Positions 23,491-32,573 of a stretch of DNA of 64,000 bases are shown here, in pieces. The position numbers were made by a program, and so were the translations under genes. The stretch is from Flavobacterium sp. (GTDB taxonomy: Bacteria > Bacteroidota > Bacteroidia > Flavobacteriales > Flavobacteriaceae): contig NZ_JAGIAV010000004.1 in the NCBI RefSeq assembly GCF_017744675.1, positions 1,119,033-1,183,032 of the forward strand, given 5' to 3'. Under the pieces are notes generated by a model that was not told the origin of the DNA, ran no database searches, and worked only from the letters and a program-made list of their open reading frames with translations. The stretch's first letter is position 1. Each line of letters starts with the position of its first letter.

Positions 23491-24648
23491 TTAAACTTGA
23501 AATTTCGTTCTCTTGCTTCCTTCGTACATTTCATATTTAACCAAACGTGCTTCAAGGCTTCCGTTGAAAAGTTTGATTTTTCTTGAAGGTTTTAATCCGA
23601 CGAATTTTAAAGCTTCTAGATTTGCTGTAATAAACCAAGCATTTGTTCCTGGATAGTTTTTCTTTAAAGTATCGCCTATACTAGCATAGAATCGCTCCAT
23701 GTGAATATCTAAACGCTCATCATAAGGCGGATTGAAAACCATGTGAAGCTTTCCTTCTACTTCTTTTTCCGTGTCAAAAAAGTTGCCTTCACTAATGGTT
23801 ATGTAATCATCAAGGTTGGCATTTCTAATATTATCTTTGGCTTTGCTAACCGCACTTGGCGCTTTATCGTAACCTTTAATTGTGTAATGAAACTCTCTTG
23901 TCTTTTTCATTAAACTGTCCACAATCTTATCAAATAGATCATTATCCCAATCTTTCCATTTTTCGAATGCAAACTCTCTTCTATTGATGTTTGCTGGAAT
24001 ATTGCAAGCAATCATAGCCGCTTCTGCCAAGAAAGTTCCAGAACCGCACATAGGATCTAGAAAATGACTTTGCCCGTCCCAACCAGATAATAAAAGAATT
24101 CCAGCTGCTAAAACTTCATTAATTGGCGCAATATTCGTAGCCGTTCTATAACCGCGCTGATGAAGCGAAGCTCCAGAAGTATCCAAAGCTACAGAAACCT
24201 GATCTTTATCGATATGAATATTAATACGTAAATCTGGATATTGCTTATCGATACTTGGGCGTTGTCCTGTTCTCTCTCTAAACTGATCTACAATCGCATC
24301 TTTACATTTCTGAGAAACAAATTCAGAATGATTGAAATAAGTAGAATGCACAGTGGTATCTATTACAAAAGTCTGGTTCGCATTTAAATATTTAGACCAG
24401 TTTAAACCCGAAATACCTTTGTACAAAGCCTGCTCGTTATTGGCTCTAAAAGAATAAATTGGTTTTAAGACTTTCAGCGCAGTACGCAAAGACAAATTGG
24501 CTTTGTACATAAAACCTTTATCTCCTTTAAAGCTCACCATTCTTACGCCTTTTTCAACATCTTGAGCCCCAAGTGTGCGTAATTCTTTTTCTAATATTTC
24601 CTCAAAGCCAAAAAAACATTTGGCAATCATTTTAAAATTTTCTTCCAT
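23491..24648 (-). CDS. THUMP-domain class I RNA methyltransferase (RlmL/Trm11-like)
   Basis: 385 residues. An N-terminal ferredoxin-like/THUMP region (about 1-160) begins KCFFGFEEILEKELR, the usual opening of RlmL-type enzymes. The methyltransferase domain has LDPMCGSGTFLAEAAMIA (SAM motif I, near 200), IKGYDKAPSAVSKAK and the guanine-N2 catalytic motif NPPYDERL (about 310). This resembles the N-terminal RlmL module that makes m2G in 23S rRNA, without the C-terminal RlmK half found in gamma-proteobacteria. It probably modifies rRNA or tRNA guanosine N2; the exact site is not readable. Confidence 0.9.
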   Translation of the reverse strand: MEENFKMIAKCFFGFEEILEKELRTLGAQDVEKGVRMVSFKGDKGFMYKANLSLRTALKVLKPIYSFRANNEQALYKGISGLNWSKYLNANQTFVIDTTVHSTYFNHSEFVSQKCKDAIVDQFRERTGQRPSIDKQYPDLRINIHIDKDQVSVALDTSGASLHQRGYRTATNIAPINEVLAAGILLLSGWDGQSHFLDPMCGSGTFLAEAAMIACNIPANINRREFAFEKWKDWDNDLFDKIVDSLMKKTREFHYTIKGYDKAPSAVSKAKDNIRNANLDDYITISEGNFFDTEKEVEGKLHMVFNPPYDERLDIHMERFYASIGDTLKKNYPGTNAWFITANLEALKFVGLKPSRKIKLFNGSLEARLVKYEMYEGSKRTKFQV

Positions 24649-24734
24649 TTCTTTTCAATTAAAAAAAGCCAATCGCTATAACATTTTATTATACTGGTAT
24701 AAATACGTATCGGAGCGAAATAGTTATTTTTCGG

Positions 24735-24753
24735 CAAAAATACACTAAATTTG
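24735..24753. promoter_or_regulatory. Divergent promoter -7 boxes between two methyltransferase genes
   Basis: TATTTTTG on the minus strand (24735-24742) points to the THUMP methyltransferase gene, and TAAATTTG on the plus strand (24746-24753) points to the gene at 24785. They sit 3 bp apart. No clear -33 TTG elements were found. Confidence 0.4.
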
Positions 24754-24784
24754 CCGGACTTTTGAATTAATTGAAATAGAATAA

Positions 24785-25549
24785 ATGTCTAAAAAACAAA
24801 ACGCACCAATCCAAAATCAAGAAGACGAAAATCAAAACTGGTATTCTTCCTGGTTTGACACGCCATATTATCACATTCTATACAAGGATCGTAATTATCG
24901 TGAGGCTCAAGTTTTCATGGACAACTTAACGCATTATCTGAACTTGCCTGAGAAGGCTAAGGTATTGGATTTAGCCTGCGGAAAAGGCCGTCATTCTATT
25001 TATTTAAATCAATTGGGCTACGATGTTTTAGGGGCAGATTTGTCTGAAAACAGCATTACAGAAGCTAGCAAAAACAGTAACGAAACGCTTCATTTTAAAG
25101 TGCACGACATGCGCGAGCCTTTTGAAGAAAAATTTGATGCTATTTTCAATCTTTTTACCAGTTTTGGCTATTTCGAAAGCGACGATGACAATCTAACGAC
25201 TTTAAAAGCAATTAAAGAAAGCTTATCTGAATACGGTTTTGCTGTTATCGATTTTATGAACGTTCCAAACGTTATAGAAAACCTTGTTCCCGAAGAAACA
25301 AAAACAGTAGATGAAATAGATTTTCACATTAAAAGATATGTAGAAGACGGACATATTTTTAAAGAAATTGATTTTGAAGACCAAGGCAGAAAATATCATT
25401 TTACAGAAAAAGTAAAAGCACTAACTTTGAAAGACTTTCAGGATTTAATGGACGAAGCTGGAATTTTCCTTCTCGATATTTTTGGAGACTATAAACTCAA
25501 AAAATTCCACAAAACCGAAAGCGAAAGATTAATCATGATTTTTAAGTAA
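24785..25549 (+). CDS. Class I SAM-dependent methyltransferase
   Basis: 254 residues. The SAM motif I region KVLDLACGKGRHSIYLNQLG (about 59-78) is followed by DVLGADLSENSI (motif II), FKVHDMREPF and FDAIFNLFTSFGYFESDDDN (motif IV region). This matches Methyltransf_25/11-type small-molecule or protein methyltransferases; the substrate is unknown. The N-terminus is short and carries NWYSSWFDTPYYHILY, typical for a flavobacterial group of this family. Divergent from the THUMP methyltransferase across a 136-bp spacer. A word-repeat hairpin follows the stop codon. Confidence 0.85.
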   Translation: MSKKQNAPIQNQEDENQNWYSSWFDTPYYHILYKDRNYREAQVFMDNLTHYLNLPEKAKVLDLACGKGRHSIYLNQLGYDVLGADLSENSITEASKNSNETLHFKVHDMREPFEEKFDAIFNLFTSFGYFESDDDNLTTLKAIKESLSEYGFAVIDFMNVPNVIENLVPEETKTVDEIDFHIKRYVEDGHIFKEIDFEDQGRKYHFTEKVKALTLKDFQDLMDEAGIFLLDIFGDYKLKKFHKTESERLIMIFK

Positions 25550-25550
25550 A

Positions 25551-25636
25551 TTGGTTAATCGTTTAATTGTTTAACCGTTTAATCGGCAATCAAAAAAACA
25601 ATTAAACGATTAAACGAATCAACGGTTAAACAACTA
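25551..25636. repeat. Octamer-phased GTTTAATY repeat forming a hairpin
   Basis: GTTTAATT, GTTTAACC, GTTTAATC run in 8-nt steps from 25561. AATCGTTTAATTGTTT (25557-25572) pairs perfectly with AAACAATTAAACGATT (25596-25611), and the stem extends four more pairs with one mismatch. The tail (25617-25634) repeats the words again. It fills the spacer between the methyltransferase and ZIP genes, ending just before the ZIP start codon. Confidence 0.85.
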
Positions 25637-25639
25637 TAA

Positions 25640-26308
25640 ATGAACTATTTATTACCCTTATTTTCTGTACTTTTAGGATATAGCGCGGCTTTGTTTATAA
25701 AACCCGAAAACAAAACCAATTTAAAATTACTGCTGGCATTTAGCGGTTCTTTTTTATTGTCTTTGACCGTAATGCACCTTCTTCCTGAAGTTTACGAATC
25801 GCATAATCACAATATCGGAATCTTTATAATGGTTGGAATTTTATTCCAGATCGTATTAGAATTTTTCTCAAAAGGCGCCGAACACGGACATGTTCACGGA
25901 CATGCAAAACTGTCTCAAATTCCGTGGCTTTTATTCATTAGTTTGTGTATTCATGCTTTTTTAGAAGGTTTTCCTGTAAGCCATCATCATGGTTTGGCAG
26001 TCGGAATTGCCATTCATCATTTGCCAATTGCCGTTATCCTTACAACATTTTTCATTAATGCCGATTTAAACAAAAAAGCCATTTTTGCTTTCATGATAAC
26101 CTTTGCCATCATGACGCCACTTGGAACAATCGCTTCAGAATATTTACCCTTTTTAAGTAAATATTACACCGAAATAACAGCCATCGTAATTGGTATTTTA
26201 TTTCACATTTCATCAACAATTATTTTTGAAAGCAGCGAAGGACATAAATTTAATATTGCCAAAGTTTCTATGATTGTTCTCGGAATTTTATTGGCATTCT
26301 TTTTATAA
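25640..26308 (+). CDS. ZIP family divalent metal transporter
   Basis: 222 residues with about seven to eight hydrophobic segments. The metal-binding helices are visible: HAFLEGFPVSHHHG (TM4, His and Glu ligands, about 112-125) and IHHLPIAVIL (TM5), preceded by a histidine-rich loop HGHVHGHAK (about 82-91). ZIP proteins move zinc, iron or other divalent ions into the cytoplasm. The family normally has HxxxE in TM5; here HHLPIA places proline and alanine after the histidines, so the second glutamate of the binuclear site seems absent. Flanked by word-repeat hairpins on both sides. Confidence 0.88.
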   Translation: MNYLLPLFSVLLGYSAALFIKPENKTNLKLLLAFSGSFLLSLTVMHLLPEVYESHNHNIGIFIMVGILFQIVLEFFSKGAEHGHVHGHAKLSQIPWLLFISLCIHAFLEGFPVSHHHGLAVGIAIHHLPIAVILTTFFINADLNKKAIFAFMITFAIMTPLGTIASEYLPFLSKYYTEITAIVIGILFHISSTIIFESSEGHKFNIAKVSMIVLGILLAFFL

Positions 26309-26314
26309 TTTTTT

Positions 26315-26380
26315 AATTAGACAATTAGAAAATGTGTCAATTAGAAAATTATCTCATTATCTAATTGACACATTGGCTCA
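26315..26380. repeat. AATTAGNN word repeat with 14-bp perfect hairpin
   Basis: AATTAGAC and AATTAGAA recur at the left, and AATGTGTCAATTAG (26331-26344) is exactly complementary to CTAATTGACACATT (26361-26374). It lies between the convergent ZIP transporter and outer-membrane receptor genes, so it may serve both as terminator, although a T-run after the stem is short. Confidence 0.8.
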
Positions 26381-28759
26381 TTAATTAGCTCTCTTTCTCT
26401 CCTCTTGATTTCCGAAATTGCGTTCTTTAACGTTGATCTTTTTATTTCCGAAATTGTAAATTACAGACAAACGCACAAAACGATTACTTTCATTTTGACT
26501 ATAAACCTGTTTCACACCATTAACCACCGAAGTGAATTCTTTTAAATAAGAAGTATTAAAAATGTCATTGGCTAAAAAGGCAATCTGAAGCGTTTTATTC
26601 AACAAATCTTGTTTAAAACCAATATCAAAACTCGAAACGTATCCTATTTCATATAACCCACTTTTAAAAGGCGTACTATAGTTAAAATCAATTTGAAGTT
26701 TGGTGTTTTTTCCTAAAACAAATGTATTATTTGTCGTGAAATCAATCTGCAAACTGTTTGAAGGTGTTGCATTAATATCTTTTATAAACTTTGTTTCTGA
26801 ACCTAAAAAGTACAATGTATTTTCACTTTGCCACCAGTCTGTAAAAGTTGCTGAATAAGTTTCGCCAACACCATAATTCAGACCTTTATAATAATTCTCA
26901 CGCGTTACAATTTGCGTATTTGTTTCTGGGTTCGAGGTAAAAACAATTCCATATCCGTTTGTAATGGCATTTACAAAAACACTTGTTCTTAAAACATCTT
27001 TATAAGAATGCGACAATTCAAAATTATCACTAAATGAAGGCTTCAAAAACGGATTTCCTTCAGAATAACTGTTACTATTTATGTAAACCCTAAACGGATT
27101 CAGCAAGTCAAAACGCGGTCTATTGATTCTTTTTCCATAATTGAGACTAAAAGTATTGTTCTCGTTTTTTTTGTACGAAGCATAAAATGTTGGAAATAGC
27201 TTCAAATAATTATTTACATTTTCCTGATTCATCGCTTCAGAAAGCCCGTTAGTCTGGGTATTTTCAAGTCGTAAACCCATTTGAAGATTCCACTTTTCGT
27301 TTATTTTTTTATCTCCGTTAATATAAACAGCCTGATTATTTTCAGTGTATTTAAAGCGATTTGATTGACTAGGATCTAATTCTGGAGTTCCTGTAGCCGT
27401 ATTGTAAAAAACGACATCGCTTATGCTATTGGTAAAACTCATTTTTGCTCCATAAGATAAATTAAACGATTGAAAAGGGTGCTCCATATCTGCCTTAAAA
27501 CTCCAATTATCAATATCTTGATTAGAAATATTTCTTCCTGCCTGATTAAGGTCGATAAATTCCATATCTGGATTATAATCGTTAGCAATAAAATTTCTAT
27601 CGAATTTTGAACTATAATCAAAATAATCTACATCAAAAGACAATTTTCGGTTTAGCGAATCCAATTTTGTAATAAAATGCGCATTATAAGTCTGATTTTT
27701 AGAACCTTTATCTGTAAAACTTTTATTTAATGTTACATGTTGCAATTCGTTTTGCGTATTATACTTTTCGATTCTTATATCTGAACCAAAATCTGGATTA
27801 TTTCTATCATTCATAAACTGAAAACCAATAGAGGTGCGAGGTGATAAATCGTAATCTAGAGCCAATTTTCCTGAAAAATTCTCGTTTTTAATTTTTGTAT
27901 CAGCTCTCATTGTTGAAAGTCCATCAGGAAAATACATGTCCAAATTCTCTGTAGAATTTTTATAACCCGTTTTACCATTTACACTTGCCGAAAATCTAAA
28001 CTTATTTTTACTGTAGAAAAAATTATCTCTCAAAGTATAGATCCCGTATTTATTCTGATCGTAAGAAACTGTCGTCGAATTTTTCCACGAATCACGAACT
28101 CCTTTTTTCATAATAATATTTATCAATCCTCCAATCCCATCGGCTTCATATTTTGCTGGCGGATTACTTATAATTTCAATATTCTTAATATCTGCTGCAG
28201 AAATTGATTTCAAGAAATTATTCAATTCCTCACCCGTCAATTCAATCAAACGCCCGTCTATCATCACCCGTGAAGTTCCTTTTCCTAAAATGGTAATTAT
28301 ATCATTTTTTACTACAACTCCAGGCGCTGTGTTAATGGCACTTAAAGCATCGCCGCCAGTTGTTGTAACATTGTTTTCGAGGTTATAAACTACGCGATCT
28401 GTTTTCTGTTCGATGGTTTTCTTTTTAGACTGAACCACAACTTCAACTAATTTGGTTTCATTTTCTTTGAGAATAATAATTCCTAAATCGGTATTTTTTT
28501 CTAGCGAAATTTCTTTTTCATAGGTAGTAAATCCTAAAAGATTGATTTCTATTTTATAAAAGCCGTTTTTAAGATTTATTTCAAAAGAACCGTCTTCTTT
28601 AGTTGTAGTTCCATCGATAATTTTTCCTTCTTTATTTAATATTGAAATTTCTGCCCATTCTAAAGATTTTGTTCCACTGGCTACTTTTCCTTTTAATGTT
28701 GATTGTGCTAAACAAAATAAAGGCAATAGTAAAAAGATTAGGAGATTTAATTTTTTCAT
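26381..28759 (-). CDS. Outer-membrane beta-barrel receptor, TonB-dependent type (OMP_b-brl family)
   Basis: 792 residues. A signal peptide ends FCLAQ (about residue 19); an N-terminal carboxypeptidase-regulatory-like domain (about 20-105) begins LKGKVASGTKSLEWAEIS. A plug domain (about 125-220) has GGDALSAINTAPGVVV and EIISNPPAKYEADGIGGLIN, then a long barrel with many YxF/NxN strands. This matches the outer-membrane beta-barrel family common in Bacteroidota, related to TonB-dependent receptors but without a canonical SusC barrel; the role is uptake or sensing of an unknown ligand. Two membrane-bound AraC regulators lie directly upstream on the same strand, which suggests they control it. Confidence 0.85.
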   Translation of the reverse strand: MKKLNLLIFLLLPLFCLAQSTLKGKVASGTKSLEWAEISILNKEGKIIDGTTTKEDGSFEINLKNGFYKIEINLLGFTTYEKEISLEKNTDLGIIILKENETKLVEVVVQSKKKTIEQKTDRVVYNLENNVTTTGGDALSAINTAPGVVVKNDIITILGKGTSRVMIDGRLIELTGEELNNFLKSISAADIKNIEIISNPPAKYEADGIGGLINIIMKKGVRDSWKNSTTVSYDQNKYGIYTLRDNFFYSKNKFRFSASVNGKTGYKNSTENLDMYFPDGLSTMRADTKIKNENFSGKLALDYDLSPRTSIGFQFMNDRNNPDFGSDIRIEKYNTQNELQHVTLNKSFTDKGSKNQTYNAHFITKLDSLNRKLSFDVDYFDYSSKFDRNFIANDYNPDMEFIDLNQAGRNISNQDIDNWSFKADMEHPFQSFNLSYGAKMSFTNSISDVVFYNTATGTPELDPSQSNRFKYTENNQAVYINGDKKINEKWNLQMGLRLENTQTNGLSEAMNQENVNNYLKLFPTFYASYKKNENNTFSLNYGKRINRPRFDLLNPFRVYINSNSYSEGNPFLKPSFSDNFELSHSYKDVLRTSVFVNAITNGYGIVFTSNPETNTQIVTRENYYKGLNYGVGETYSATFTDWWQSENTLYFLGSETKFIKDINATPSNSLQIDFTTNNTFVLGKNTKLQIDFNYSTPFKSGLYEIGYVSSFDIGFKQDLLNKTLQIAFLANDIFNTSYLKEFTSVVNGVKQVYSQNESNRFVRLSVIYNFGNKKINVKERNFGNQEERKRAN

Positions 28760-28831
28760 GATTTCTAATTTTAACTTGTTCGATTAATTTGAAGCAAAGT
28801 TGCCTTAGAAAATCTGCGTATGCGACCGACA

Positions 28832-28880
28832 AAATAAAGTCGAACCAATTTCTATTTAGGAAATTGGTTCGACTTTATTT
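28832..28880. promoter_or_regulatory. 21-bp perfect inverted repeat upstream of the receptor gene
   Basis: The arms 28832-28852 and 28860-28880 are exactly complementary over 21 bp around the loop TATTTAG. The element sits 73 bp before the receptor start and 33 bp after the end of the AraC gene. On the minus strand the stem is not followed by a strong T-run, so besides a terminator for the regulator transcript it may be an operator or attenuator for the receptor gene. Confidence 0.7.
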
Positions 28881-28912
28881 GGTATGAAGTACGACTTTTT
28901 ACAAAACCTTAA

Positions 28913-30061
28913 TTATAAAGCGTTTCGGTAAGCCGTTGGTGTTAAATTTGTATATTTTTTGAACGAAGTATTAAAAGACGATTTTGAATTAAATCCTACT
29001 TCGTACAAGATTTCTAAAACCGTTAGATCTTTTTTGGAAGGATTTTTTAGAATTTCCATCGCTTTTTGAATGCGATATTCATTCACAAAATCAAAAAAAT
29101 GCTGATCCATATGATGATTAATCAAAACAGATAAATCTCGAACCGGAATTTCAATTTGATTAGAAAGTTCCTGAATTGTAAGCGACGGATCAAGAAAAGG
29201 TTCTTTTTCTGCCATATAGTGTTTCAATGCTGAAATCTGGTTGGCAATTATTTCGTTTTGGCTGTCTTTTGCGTCAATACCTTCATTATTTTCTTTAGGA
29301 AGAATATCTTTTGCCAATAACAATTTAGAATCGATGCCTCTAAAAAGTTCAGGATAATTCAGCGCTTTTAAAACAAACCAACAAGTGATCGCCAAAACCA
29401 AAAACTGCAATATGGTATTAGACCAAATCCATAAGAAGTCAACAGCAGCATATCGCAATATATTTTTGGCTATCGATAGGTAATACAAAACAAAAAGTGC
29501 CATTGCGATTTGAAACAACCATTTAAAAATAGAAGTTCTCGGATTCGTATAATTTTCCTGAAATATTTCTCTGTACTTTTTCAAAACCAAAAAGACGCCG
29601 ATACTATAAACGACTGTTTGTAAAGCTAGAACAAGAAACAAATAAAACATTTCTGGCGATTGGTCACGATGGTCATAAAACGGTGTTTTGTCAGCTTCAT
29701 TTAAAAGATAGAGTCTAACCAAGAAAACTACATTTGTTAGAACAAACGGAATTAAATGCAACAAATGTTTTGAACGCAACCTAAAATCAGCAAAACAAAC
29801 GGATAAGACATAAAGATAGAAGGTTGGCAGTACTAATGCACAAATAGTCCATCTAAAAAATTCGAAATTAAAATGGTGTCTAATGAAGTCATCATCGATG
29901 AAAATACCGCTATTATCAATGGCAAAAAATATCAAATAACAAGCAAATAGTCTATTTGCCAATTTATTTTTTGTTTGCACAGTGAGTAAAAAGAAGGCCA
30001 GCAATAAGGAAACAAAAACTGATATTCCGGCCATACCAGTTAAAAAAGTGACTTTATCCAT
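28913..30061 (-). CDS. Membrane-anchored AraC family regulator, copy A
   Basis: 382 residues. The N-terminal 240 residues hold seven hydrophobic segments, the first opening TGMAGISVFVSLLLAFFLL. A linker leads to a C-terminal AraC DNA-binding domain: DPSLTIQELSNQIEIPVRDL (first helix-turn-helix, about 285-304), FVNEYRIQKAMEIL, then VLEILYEVGFNSKSSFNTSF, FKKYTNLTPTAYR. The membrane part probably senses a small ligand. The DNA-binding part is almost identical to copy B at 30129. A TATATTTG box on the minus strand (30081-30088) suggests its own promoter. Confidence 0.9.
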   Translation of the reverse strand: MDKVTFLTGMAGISVFVSLLLAFFLLTVQTKNKLANRLFACYLIFFAIDNSGIFIDDDFIRHHFNFEFFRWTICALVLPTFYLYVLSVCFADFRLRSKHLLHLIPFVLTNVVFLVRLYLLNEADKTPFYDHRDQSPEMFYLFLVLALQTVVYSIGVFLVLKKYREIFQENYTNPRTSIFKWLFQIAMALFVLYYLSIAKNILRYAAVDFLWIWSNTILQFLVLAITCWFVLKALNYPELFRGIDSKLLLAKDILPKENNEGIDAKDSQNEIIANQISALKHYMAEKEPFLDPSLTIQELSNQIEIPVRDLSVLINHHMDQHFFDFVNEYRIQKAMEILKNPSKKDLTVLEILYEVGFNSKSSFNTSFKKYTNLTPTAYRNAL

Positions 30062-30128
30062 TACTTTTTTGATTATTTAACAAATATAATGTTTTAGTTC
30101 TTAAACATAAATTCATCAGAAGTTAGAA

Positions 30129-31268
30129 TCAATTTATAGTGTTTCGATAAGCTGTAGGCGTAAGATTTGTATACTTTTTAAATGAAGTATTAAAAGAAGA
30201 TTTTGAGTTAAAACCAACTTCATACAATATTTCTAGAACCGTAAGCTGACTTTTGGTCTGGTCTCTTAAAATATGCATCGCCTTTTGAATGCGATATTCA
30301 TTTACAAAATCAAAGAAATGCTGGTTCATATGATGATTAATCAAAACAGACAAATCACGAACCGGAATATTAATTTGATTACTTAATTCCTGTATTGTTA
30401 ATGACGGATCAAGAAAAGGCTCTTTTTCACTCATATATTGCCTTAGCGATGTTATTTGAGTAGTAATGGAATTATTTTGCTCGTCAGATGCTCCTGGTAT
30501 TTCGTCAATTTCAGGAAGGATATCTTTAGTTAATATTAATTTAGAATTTACGCCTCTAAAAAGCTCTGGATATTTCAAAGCCTTCATTATAAACCAGCAC
30601 GTTATAAATAAAGCTATGACTCCTACCAATACATTTGCCCAAAGAAAAATCTCTCTAAAACCGCTGTATCTCAATATATTTTTTAAAGCTACGATTGAAT
30701 GTGCAATAAGAAATACGCAGGTCATTTGAAAAAGCCATTTATAAGTCGAAACACTTGGATTGGTATAGTTTTCTAAATAGATTTCCTTATATTTTTTGAG
30801 AATTAGAAATACACTTATGATATAGAAAACGTATTGAAACTCTATTAAAATCTGTATAAAATAGATCTCAGACATTTGATTAAGAGGTCCGATAAAATTT
30901 CCTTCCTCAATACTTTTATAAATTCTAGGAATAAAAAGCACGTTTACAACTATAAAAGGAAGCAGATGTACGGTATGTTTCCATTTTAATCTGAAATCAG
31001 AATAGCAAACTGCCAACACATACAGATAGAAAGAAGGCATTCCTAACAAACAAAAAGTTGATCTAAAAATCTCTAAGTTTCGGTGATCTTCTGTATACAA
31101 ATACATAAAAAATCCGCTGAGATCTATAGCTGAAAAAATAAAAAACAAAGCAAATAAGCGGTTTGCCAGTTTGTTTTCAGTTTTTACCGTCAGCAGAAAA
31201 AATGCCATCAGCAAAGAAACGAAAACAGAAATTCTGGCAATTCCTTCCAGTAAAACTAATTGATCCAT
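30129..31268 (-). CDS. Membrane-anchored AraC family regulator, copy B
   Basis: 379 residues with the same plan as copy A: seven hydrophobic segments in the first 240 residues, a linker with NSITTQITSLRQYMSEKEP, and an AraC DNA-binding domain. The C-terminal 100 residues differ from copy A at only a handful of positions (for example QINIPVRDL against QIEIPVRDL, and AMHILRDQTKSQ against AMEILKNPSKKD), while the membrane half differs more. The two probably bind the same or overlapping DNA sites but sense different signals, or heterodimerise. A good promoter lies upstream (31287-31315). Confidence 0.9.
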   Translation of the reverse strand: MDQLVLLEGIARISVFVSLLMAFFLLTVKTENKLANRLFALFFIFSAIDLSGFFMYLYTEDHRNLEIFRSTFCLLGMPSFYLYVLAVCYSDFRLKWKHTVHLLPFIVVNVLFIPRIYKSIEEGNFIGPLNQMSEIYFIQILIEFQYVFYIISVFLILKKYKEIYLENYTNPSVSTYKWLFQMTCVFLIAHSIVALKNILRYSGFREIFLWANVLVGVIALFITCWFIMKALKYPELFRGVNSKLILTKDILPEIDEIPGASDEQNNSITTQITSLRQYMSEKEPFLDPSLTIQELSNQINIPVRDLSVLINHHMNQHFFDFVNEYRIQKAMHILRDQTKSQLTVLEILYEVGFNSKSSFNTSFKKYTNLTPTAYRNTIN

Positions 31269-31286
31269 TTATCTTTTAATATGTAA

Positions 31287-31315
31287 CAAATATAATATTT
31301 TCGTTTTTGTAACAA
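31287..31315 (-). promoter_or_regulatory. Promoter of AraC copy B
   Basis: Minus strand TTG (31313-31315), 18-nt spacer, TATATTTG (31287-31294), then 18 nt to the ATG at 31268. The local sequence AACAAATATAAT is repeated in front of copy A at 30080-30091, where the -33 box is not clear. Confidence 0.6.
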
Positions 31316-31382
31316 CGCTTAATTAAAACCGTCTTTAGAGTGAAAAAATAGCAGAAAAATTTTAATTATAAATCTTTGAGAC

Positions 31383-31415
31383 TTTGCAAGATTGAGATAA
31401 AATATATTAATTTTG
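31383..31415 (+). promoter_or_regulatory. Promoter of murQ
   Basis: TTTG (31383-31386), 21-nt spacer, TAATTTTG (31408-31415), then 21 nt to the ATG at 31437. The in-frame TTG at 31413 is part of the -7 box, which argues against it as the start codon. Confidence 0.65.
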
Positions 31416-31436
31416 ACGAGTCTAAATAACGATAAA

Positions 31437-32249
31437 ATGACATTTACGAAAACCACTGAACAAGCCTCAAAATATGAACATTTAGAGAAGATGTCTGTTC
31501 ATGAATTGTTATCCAATATAAACAAAGAAGACAAAACTGTGCCTTATGCAGTCGAGAAAGCTTTGCCACAAATCGAAGCTTTGATTCCGCAAATAGTAGC
31601 AAAATTAAAGCTTGGCGGCAGATTGTTTTATATTGGAGCAGGAACTTCTGGACGACTTGGTGTTGTAGATGCTTCAGAATGTCCGCCCACTTTTGGCGTT
31701 CCGTTTGATTTAGTAAATGGTATTATTGCAGGCGGCGATACAGCGATAAGACGTGCAGTAGAAAACGCAGAAGACAACCCAACACAAGCTTGGATTGATC
31801 TCCAAAACCATAAAATCGATTCAAATGATGTTGTAATCGGAATCGCTGCTTCGGGAACTACTCCGTACGTTATTGGCGGATTAGAAACCTGCAACCAGAA
31901 TAATATCGTTACAGGATGCATTACTTGTAATGCGGGAAGTCCGTTGGCATTGACAGCACAATTTCCAATTGAAGTCGTTGTTGGACCAGAGTTTGTAACT
32001 GGAAGTTCTAGAATGAAGGCTGGAACTGCTCAGAAATTGGTTTTAAACATGATTTCGACAGCCGCAATGATTCAGCTTGGCAAAGTAAGAGGCAATAAAA
32101 TGGTCGACATGCAGTTAAGCAATGTAAAGCTGGTAGATCGCGGCGTAAAAATGATTATGGATGAAATATTAGTTTCATACGACGAAGCTTCTGAATTATT
32201 AAAAAAATATGGCAGCGTAAGAAATGCTGTCGATAATTATAAAAAGTAA
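31437..32249 (+). CDS. murQ: N-acetylmuramic acid 6-phosphate etherase
   Basis: 270 residues from the ATG at 31437. SIS-domain enzyme that cleaves the lactyl ether of MurNAc-6-phosphate to GlcNAc-6-phosphate and D-lactate during cell-wall recycling in the cytoplasm. Seen: RLFYIGAGTSGRLGVVDASE (about 60-79) with the sugar-phosphate binding serines and the catalytic glutamate, VIGIAASGTTPYVIGGL, ITCNAGSPL and the highly conserved GPEFVTGSSRMKAGTAQK. Length and motifs match the family. The following gene starts 75 nt downstream, in the same direction, and may share the transcript. Confidence 0.94.
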   Translation: MTFTKTTEQASKYEHLEKMSVHELLSNINKEDKTVPYAVEKALPQIEALIPQIVAKLKLGGRLFYIGAGTSGRLGVVDASECPPTFGVPFDLVNGIIAGGDTAIRRAVENAEDNPTQAWIDLQNHKIDSNDVVIGIAASGTTPYVIGGLETCNQNNIVTGCITCNAGSPLALTAQFPIEVVVGPEFVTGSSRMKAGTAQKLVLNMISTAAMIQLGKVRGNKMVDMQLSNVKLVDRGVKMIMDEILVSYDEASELLKKYGSVRNAVDNYKK

Positions 32250-32324
32250 ATAGTTTTCTGTAAAATGTGAAATGTGGTTTCAAACTACAACTTGGAACAA
32301 AGAAAACTTGAAACAAAAAAAGAA

Positions 32325-32546
32325 ATGGCAACAAATAAACAATTATTAGGAAAAGGAATTAAATATTTAACAGGCGCTCTGCCTTTAATGTTCCTTGGGC
32401 CAACATTGATATATAATGCCTTTCAGAATCAAGGCAACAACTGGCATTATCTCGTTCTAGCAATTGGAATTATAGCCTGCCTAAGCTCAATGTTACTAAG
32501 TTTTCTTGGTTTGAAAACAATTGTTAGAGGTATATTTAATGACTAA
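32325..32546 (+). CDS. DUF6095-like small membrane protein
   Basis: 73 residues from the ATG at 32325; an upstream GTG in frame (32274) would add a polar stretch that looks untranslated. Two transmembrane helices: YLTGALPLMFLGPTLIYNAF (about 14-33) and LVLAIGIIACLSSMLLSFLG (about 43-62), with a short loop NQGNNWHY. This matches the small flavobacterial DUF6095 family often found after murQ. Function unknown; the conserved location suggests a role linked to cell-wall recycling, which is inference. It is the last gene before the toxin-antitoxin pair. Confidence 0.7.
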   Translation: MATNKQLLGKGIKYLTGALPLMFLGPTLIYNAFQNQGNNWHYLVLAIGIIACLSSMLLSFLGLKTIVRGIFND

Positions 32547-32573
32547 TTTGTATCTTTACTAAAATTCTTTGTC

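Noticed and set aside
31413..31436. TTG start for murQ
   Set aside because: The TTG is the end of a TAATTTTG -7 box with a correctly spaced TTTG upstream, so it is not translated.
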